From the NCBI GenBank assembly GCA_038496445.1, contig JALMLS010000072.1, positions 62,001-126,000 of the forward strand: a DNA stretch of 64,000 nucleotides. The letters are read 5' to 3'. The stretch comes from Trichosphaerium sp. ATCC 40318 (Eukaryota > Discosea > Flabellinia > Trichosidae). The notes beneath the pieces are model-generated. The model was not told the origin of the DNA. It did no database searches and worked only from the letters and a program-made list of their open reading frames with translations. A program made the translations under genes and the position numbers. Shown here in pieces: positions 58,701 to 64,000 of this stretch (position 1 is the first letter of the stretch; the number at the start of each line of letters is the position of its first letter).

Positions 58701-60585
58701 CTTACGACGCTTTTCTTCTTGTTCTTTTTGCTTTCTCTGCTTATCTGCTGCAGCTTGTCTAGTCTTCGCTTTTTGTGCTTCTATACGTTTCTTTATAGCC
58801 GCTTCTTCATCGTCAGCTTGTTGTTGCTGTTGTCGCTGTTGTTGAGCACGTAAATTAGCTTCTCTTTGTTCTTGTTCTTGTCGTTTTTTGTATGGATTTT
58901 CACTTGGAAAAGATCAGCAATTTGGTTTAACAAATAAAGGTATAGTACGTTGGCAAGTTCATCTTGTTGACCATATGTGCTGCAAATTCTTGCGTATTAG
59001 CTTTTGGCGCATGTCTGTTATGTGAAGGAGAGCTATGAGGTGATTGATGTTTCTGTACAGGCCTCGCTTGAGGAATATTTTGATAGCGCTCAGCCTGCAA
59101 TTTCTGAAATAAAAAATAAATACAAAAATTATACTCCTTCATCTTTACCTGTTGTAACAACGCTTGTTGTGCCGGGGAAATATTTGAAGCATTAGTTGGT
59201 GGTGCAGTATATCTAGGCCGAGCAACAGGCTAATAAACATAAGTGAGCAGGTAACGTTAAAGATAAAGAACAAAAACCAAAAAAGTATCATATTTTCAAT
59301 AAGAAAAGTCACTTACCACGTTGCTGTAGGCAGTAGATGGTGGAGGATTATTAACTGTATTAGGAGGCCATTGGCCTGGAGAACCTGCGTTGTAGTGCGA
59401 TAGATTATTATACGCTGGTGGGTGTCCACCGTTATTGTTTAAGTGACTGTGCGCTGTATTATTATAACCTGTGTTGTAGTTGGCAGTAGGAGCTACGAAA
59501 ATGTCATTATAAATTTGTTTGAACAATTCGTCGGCAAGACAAGCCAAAATAAATGCTTGTTGAAACAAAAAAAAAATATGTTCTGTGTTGTTACCTGGAC
59601 TCCAGTTTTGATTTGGTGGTACTGCTGATTGTGTATTTACTGGAGGTACTACTGACTGTGTTGGTTCAACATAACCGCTTTGATTGGTCGCTATAACGTT
59701 GGTCAAAGGCTTAAATAAAAATAATAAAAAACACAAAAAAAGAAATAAATTAAACGACTTTTTGAGGGAAATTGTAGAGTTCGAGAAAGTGACTTACAGG
59801 ACCAATGAGCTGGTGGAGGGACTGCACTCCTTGTGCCATACAATGAAGCGTTGTTCGAGGCATAGTTTGGATACCTACAAGGCGTCATAAGGCGAGTTAA
59901 TCCGGCTAGGGAAAAATATTTTTGCGGATTTTCTTTTATCAAAAAACCCGAATTAAGCGCTACTGCGGTAATTACTGGACAAGTGGTTTGCAATTTACTT
60001 CGCGTTTCGGGTATGGACGCATATTTATGGGTGTTGTAATAAAATGAAACATTTTGTTTTCCACAGTTGGTGCAGACTGAAAGACGTAATTTCTGACTTT
60101 GAAGCGGTCAGTACGGCGGTACGTACGGTTGTGCTGCATTTGGTGATGTATGAAATGATCCTACTGGTGGTACAGCCGAACTTGTGTAGGCTAAGGAGGA
60201 ATCAGCGCAAGATTATTGGGAGGTTGTTTTTAAGCGCTCTTGCGTGAATAAAAGGAAATGAAGCGATGTTAACCGATTGATGAGGGTAAACAATTCCGTG
60301 AGTGTCCGTGGATGTACGTACAAGGTGCACCAGGCGATGTGTTGAATTGTGATGATGTATAATTCGCTGGAGGTACAGCTGTGCTGTACGCGGTGCTCGT
60401 AGCGTTGTAATTGGGTTGGTTATTATACTGGTTATAATTAGGCTGAAATACGTTAGTCTTACGTTTACTGGCAAAAACGCTTACTTGTTGATTATTTGGC
60501 GTGTATCCAGTGTTATACGCTACAGCAAGTCAATAAAACGGAAATCTTAAAGGTACTATTATCCCGTACGATAATTGTTAGACAT
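55716..60585 (-). CDS. RhoGEF (DH-PH) protein with Pro/Asn/Tyr-rich N-terminus and coiled coil
   Basis: Predicted exchange factor for Rho-family GTPases. Start at 60585: MSNNY then PYNTGYTPNNQQ after a small intron. Residues ~1-250 are low-complexity with repeated AVPP/TAYS/NYN motifs (e.g. SSAVPPVGSFHTSP). A long charged coiled coil (58540-58900, rich in RKEREARQRAKKEEE-like runs) follows. A helical segment around 58000-58330 resembles talin-type bundles (LFDKSLEITKSRTDKVVNLL). The DH domain runs ~57000-57620: RAKILFELLQTEQAYVENLQ, then LDLESLLIMPVQRLPRYQLL with the typical CR3 signature. The PH domain spans ~56320-56700 (KPFRARIWLFNDSIIIAEEV). The C-terminus at 55716-55885 has a SGFPDLGRSRKKAKL element. 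About 18 introns. Confidence 0.85.
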
Positions 60586-61046
60586 ACCGCCTAACGGTGT
60601 TGTCTTTTTGATTTTCAACGCGTTTTTTCGTGTTGTAAACCTTTTGTTCTATCAATGATTCACTTTTTAAAGCATGAAACTTCATATGGTCGCAGTTATT
60701 CTTCGAGCCTTCTCGTGAAGCTAGTGCGCTCTAGGGCTTTATAATTACCCCTATTCAGTGTTTTGACGCACTTTAAAAGAAAAACAATAACCCCTATCAG
60801 TAAAGACCACGTGACGAAAAAGAAAACCAATTGTGAGTAAAAGAAACCAAGCTTTAGTGTTTGACAGCTGTGAATACAATTTGTACTTAAGCTTGGCTTG
60901 AGGAGAATTCACGTTGCCCTTAATTGATCCTTACCTTTTCAGTTCTATACATTCCCAATAGCGCATACGTGGTTATTCTACAAGCAGAGAACAATTCCCA
61001 AAGTTTGCAATCAGTTAGTTATATTGTTTATGCACGCCAACTGCAA
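60586..61046. other. Divergent intergenic region
   Basis: About 460 bp between the RhoGEF start and the AMPK-gamma-like start. CACGTG near 60809. A short plus frame upstream of 61047 could be 5' leader. No separate gene seen. Confidence 0.45.
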
Positions 61047-62636
61047 ATGTTCCACCTGGACGGCGTAGACCCAGAAAATGATAAATCACAGCAAAACAGC
61101 GTAGATGGCGTAGAAAACACAAACAGCTTTCCAGTAGTTCAAGGCTTTATAGAAACGAGCCCCCTAGTGCACTCAGACAGCTCCACATCGTATGATGATA
61201 TCCCCTCATTTCTCAAAGTACCTAAAACGCCTTAATTACTTACCACACGCGAATAAACACTGTAGGGGTTCACTTGTGATGATATCACGCCACAATCACA
61301 TAAAATCGTTATTTTTGACTCAAACTTATCAATTCGTGACGCCCTTCAATCTTTAGTAACTAACGGTACGTATGTGAGTATTTTTGTCAAAGTCTAATAA
61401 GAAAAAGACGTTGATTCTGGTGTAATTTGGGACAGTGCCAAATGTAAATTCTCAGAGGTAGTCAGGTACCATATAAAGACTTATGAGTGTACACTCAACG
61501 CCAAACGGGCGGTTTTACGCTTTCTTTTGTATAATTTTTTTAATCTGACTTTTAAAGCCTTGGTGACTTTGTATCAATGCTTCGTGTGCTCCACACGACA
61601 GTAGGAGCAGCTAATAAATCATCACAGCTAGCTGACAAGGCATTACGGAACCGCATAGGCAAGATTCTTTTCATTCATTTATTCAAATGTCAATTTTGTA
61701 GATTTTCGCTTATTATAATCATTCAGGTGAATGGAAAACAATTTTACAACAGCCAGAGCTATTCGAAGATACTAATAAAGGCGTACCCAAAGACGCACCA
61801 AATTTTATAGCACTGGAACCATCAGATTCGCTGTACGATGCAGCAGTATTGTTTATTAGATACGCTTCTGTCCGTATCCCAGTTATTGATACACTAAACG
61901 ATAACACACTTACTCATGTGATGCATCCTCACCGTATCATAACATTCATTCTCAAAGTGGCACGTGCAGTGAAAATCAAAAAAAAAAAATTTGCTTTTTT
62001 TCTATTTTGCTGTCATGCGACTTTTTAGCTGCCTGGTTTTGACTTTTTTGTTCATTAGTTGCCTAAAATGCCTTGGGTGATGAAACAAACAATTTCAGAT
62101 CTATCTAAGCAACTTGCTGGATTCACAGCATCATCAATACTCGATTCAGTCTCAAAAGAAACGACTCTATCAAATTTGATTAATATTCTATATACTAATA
62201 ATATGTCTCTGGTACCTATTTGTGATGCTGATGGCAAGTATATAACCTCTGTCCATTGGTGGAGGATTGCTCGGATTCAAAATTTGGCCGAATTCGAAAA
62301 GTTCTTATCTGAACCAATTGAAGCGATTTTTACTACCACAATCTCATCTACTGTACGTTTTAGTTGTTTTAACAGTATTTGGTTTGCGCGTAGACAGCCT
62401 TTTTTCTTTTAGATTTTTTCGTATGGCTTATCTTTGGTTTATAGGAGGAAGCCAGCATGGCCTGTAATATGAGCGATGCTCTTGGCACAGTTTTAGAAAA
62501 GATGTGCAGATTGAGGCAAGATACACTGCCATGTGTTGATGCTACTTCTGGACGCTTGCAAGGCATCGTACAACTTAAGTCCGTTTTGGCTTTATTGTTG
62601 GACGACATTGTAAAAGAACAAGCGATAAAGTTTTAA
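61047..62636 (+). CDS. AMPK gamma-like subunit (four CBS motifs)
   Basis: Nucleotide-sensing regulatory subunit of AMPK/SNF1 by family analogy. Probable start 61047 (MFHLDGVDPENDKSQQNS); an upstream ATG at 60924 is in the same frame but adds a hydrophobic stretch unlike the family. After a 5' acidic/Ser segment, a 47-nt intron (donor GTACCT) joins IPSFLK to GFTCDDITPQSHKIVIF. CBS1: SNLSIRDALQSLVTN, GDFVSMLRVLH. CBS2: LYDAAVLFIRYASVRIPVID, HPHRIITFIL. CBS3: TTLSNLINILYTNNMSLVPI. CBS4: MSDALGTVLEKMCRLRQDTL, PCVDATSGRLQGIVQLKSVL. Stop at 62636. The CBS order matches the gamma subunit. Residues for AMP binding cannot be judged individually. Confidence 0.82.
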
Positions 62637-62838
62637 AAACAAAAAAAATTGAAACTAGAAAAAAAAGAGAATAAAGCAAAAAAAAATGTATTGTTAAAGC
62701 TGATCTTCTTTCAACTGTTTTGTCAAGACTAGTTTTAAGGATGGTATTGTAAACATCTTTGAAGTTAAATCTTTGGAAACGAAAAACAAAGGCGCAAGCA
62801 ATATCGTTGTAAACACTGTTTTATTTGTTTATCTAAAA

Positions 62839-63718
62839 TTACGCTTTGGAGTCAATCCATTTCTTGATTGGTTCAAGTGCTAGTACAGAATTGTACAGTT
62901 TGCTTACACGAGGTACAGGAGATAGATCAAGTGATTCAGGGATTGTCAATGAGACATCACGAATCAATCCAGTGAGTAAGAGATCAGCGAAAGTAACTTC
63001 GGTTCCTAAAAAGATGTCATTTCACTTAGGCTTTTAAAGGATCGAAAATAACGAACCGGCAAAGTAGTCTCCTTCAGTTTGACCCAAAATGGTGTCAAAA
63101 GCCTTCAACTGAGCTTTTTGAGTCTCAGCAAATGCCTTCTTGTCTGCTCCACCAAAAGCGGCTGGTACCTACGGAGAAAAGGGTCAGGATGTTTTTTTTT
63201 TTCTCGAGTTCTCTAAAAGCGAAAGAAAATGTAATGTACCCAAGCGTCACGGTAAGAGATGTACGCTGAGGCAGCTCTATCAGTGTGGTAATCCTTTACA
63301 GGATCTACACCGTATTTGCCGATTTTTCTTGCTAAGAAGCGTGTCATGGCTACGTGTTCGCATAGAACAAGACCTGAATGTAATTAGTACACTGTCAACG
63401 AATTCGTTTTTGAGTGAAGAAACGCATCAAACACGTCTCGTACCGTTCAAGTGCATGGTTGGGAGGCCTCCAAATGGGTTATCTCCACTGCTGATAATTG
63501 ATTTTTTTTTGCCAGCCCACTCGTCTGGGTAACCAATGAGTTCTTCAGTAAACTTGATGCCGTTGAGTAACATGAAGAATCTAACAGGTGTTTCAGTTTA
63601 CGTAATGAATCTAGCTTCAAGACGCGTACCTGACGCAGCCACCACGGCCAGCTATTTTACCGAGTTCAAGGTACACAAATTTAGGGACACCGCCGAGTTT
63701 ATCGTTAACTGTTGTCAT
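62839..63718 (-). CDS. Glutathione S-transferase-like protein
   Basis: Start at 63718 (MTTVNDKLGGVPKFVYLELG). Thioredoxin-fold N-terminus: IAGRGGCVRFFMLLNGIKFT, then PFGGLPTMHLNG with the cis-Pro of the glutathione site and LCEHVAMTRFLARKIGKYGV, the helix where GSH-binding polar residues sit. C-terminal helical domain: QKAQLKAFDTILGQTEGDYF, GTEVTFADLLLTGLIRDVSL and PRVSKLYNSVLALEPIKKW. Stop at 62839. About 220 residues, typical of soluble GSTs (sigma/alpha-like in layout). The usual catalytic Tyr/Ser near residue 7-15 may be Tyr17, unsure. Five exons. Confidence 0.85.
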
Positions 63719-64000
63719 TCTTGTTGGTTTTTTGTTGATTTGAGTAACGATTTCATCGGAAATTCACATTTTTTCGCTCCATTTAGAAAAGCTTCCGAGG
63801 GTGATGTATTTAGCGAGGAAATAAAACTGTATGGCGCTAGAATTGTAATATGTAGTAGTGCTTGATTTGGAACAAACACGTTCACAGAGAGAAAAGAACC
63901 GTTTGACGTTTCACGTCAAAACTCATAGCACTAGCTTACAAAACATAATAAGGGCGTAAAACCGCTATCATAGTTCCCCACGTGCCAGGTATGTAAGCTA
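63719..64000. other. Window end, upstream of GST gene
   Basis: 281 bp. Nothing coding recognised. CACGTG at about 63978. Confidence 0.4.

Overview
The window is nuclear DNA of a eukaryote. Genes lie on both strands, are packed closely, and are cut by many short GT-AG introns (about 35-120 nt). The introns are T-rich on the coding strand. The base composition looks AT-rich. No bacterial operons, mobile-element genes, CRISPR array, rRNA or tRNA were recognised. Gene content is that of a free-living microbial eukaryote: cytosolic GlnRS, cohesin RAD21, NAC-beta, AMPK-gamma, DH-PH RhoGEF, RBR ubiquitin ligase, lysosomal NAGLU, shikimate-pathway DAHP synthase, and many F-box proteins. An amoebozoan-like protist or an early-branching relative of fungi would fit. 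I cannot place it further from sequence alone.

Layout. 1-4.3 kb (minus): MORN-Roc-COR protein whose C-terminal part starts a PARP-type ADP-ribosyltransferase domain, cut by the window edge. 5.6-9.3 kb (plus): glutaminyl-tRNA synthetase. 9.7-12.8 kb: an F-box orphan, a tiny Cys/Pro/Arg-rich peptide and a small two-exon orphan. 13.8-18.3 kb (minus): large F-box protein with a helical middle and a C-terminal SPRY domain. 18.6-20.6 kb: small orphans. 21-23.8 kb (minus): PhyH-type dioxygenase, then an Rnl2-type RNA ligase. 24.3-25.3 kb (minus): F-box/LRR protein. 25.8-30.4 kb (plus): F-box/SNF2 helicase. 30.8-32.9 kb (minus): MT-A70 adenine methyltransferase. 33.4-34.7 kb (minus): F-box joined to a degenerate Ras-like domain. 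35.5-37.9 kb (minus): RAD21. 38.3-40.1 kb (plus): DAHP synthase. 40.8-42.2 kb (minus): NAC-beta and a small coiled-coil protein. 43.5-43.8 kb: 156-bp tandem duplication. 44.0-46.9 kb (plus): F-box/MORN-like protein and a SAM-RBR ubiquitin ligase. 47.2-51.1 kb (minus): NAGLU. 51.7-52.4 kb (minus): second F-box/MORN-like protein. 53.2-55.0 kb (minus): RCC1-repeat protein with an apparent frameshift. 55.7-60.6 kb (minus): DH-PH RhoGEF. 61.0-62.6 kb (plus): AMPK-gamma-like CBS protein. 62.8-63.7 kb (minus): glutathione S-transferase.

Two themes stand out. First, ubiquitin-ligase adaptors are dense: seven predicted F-box proteins carry very different C-terminal modules (orphan, SPRY, LRR, SNF2, Ras-like, and MORN-like twice), next to an RBR E3. 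Second, there are unusual domain fusions: MORN-Roc-COR-PARP, F-box-pseudoGTPase, F-box-SNF2 and SAM-RBR. At DNA level the palindrome CACGTG is strikingly common, mostly in introns and intergenic DNA.

Exon junctions were inferred by eye from GT/AG sites and frame continuity, so gene spans are firmer than individual exon ends.
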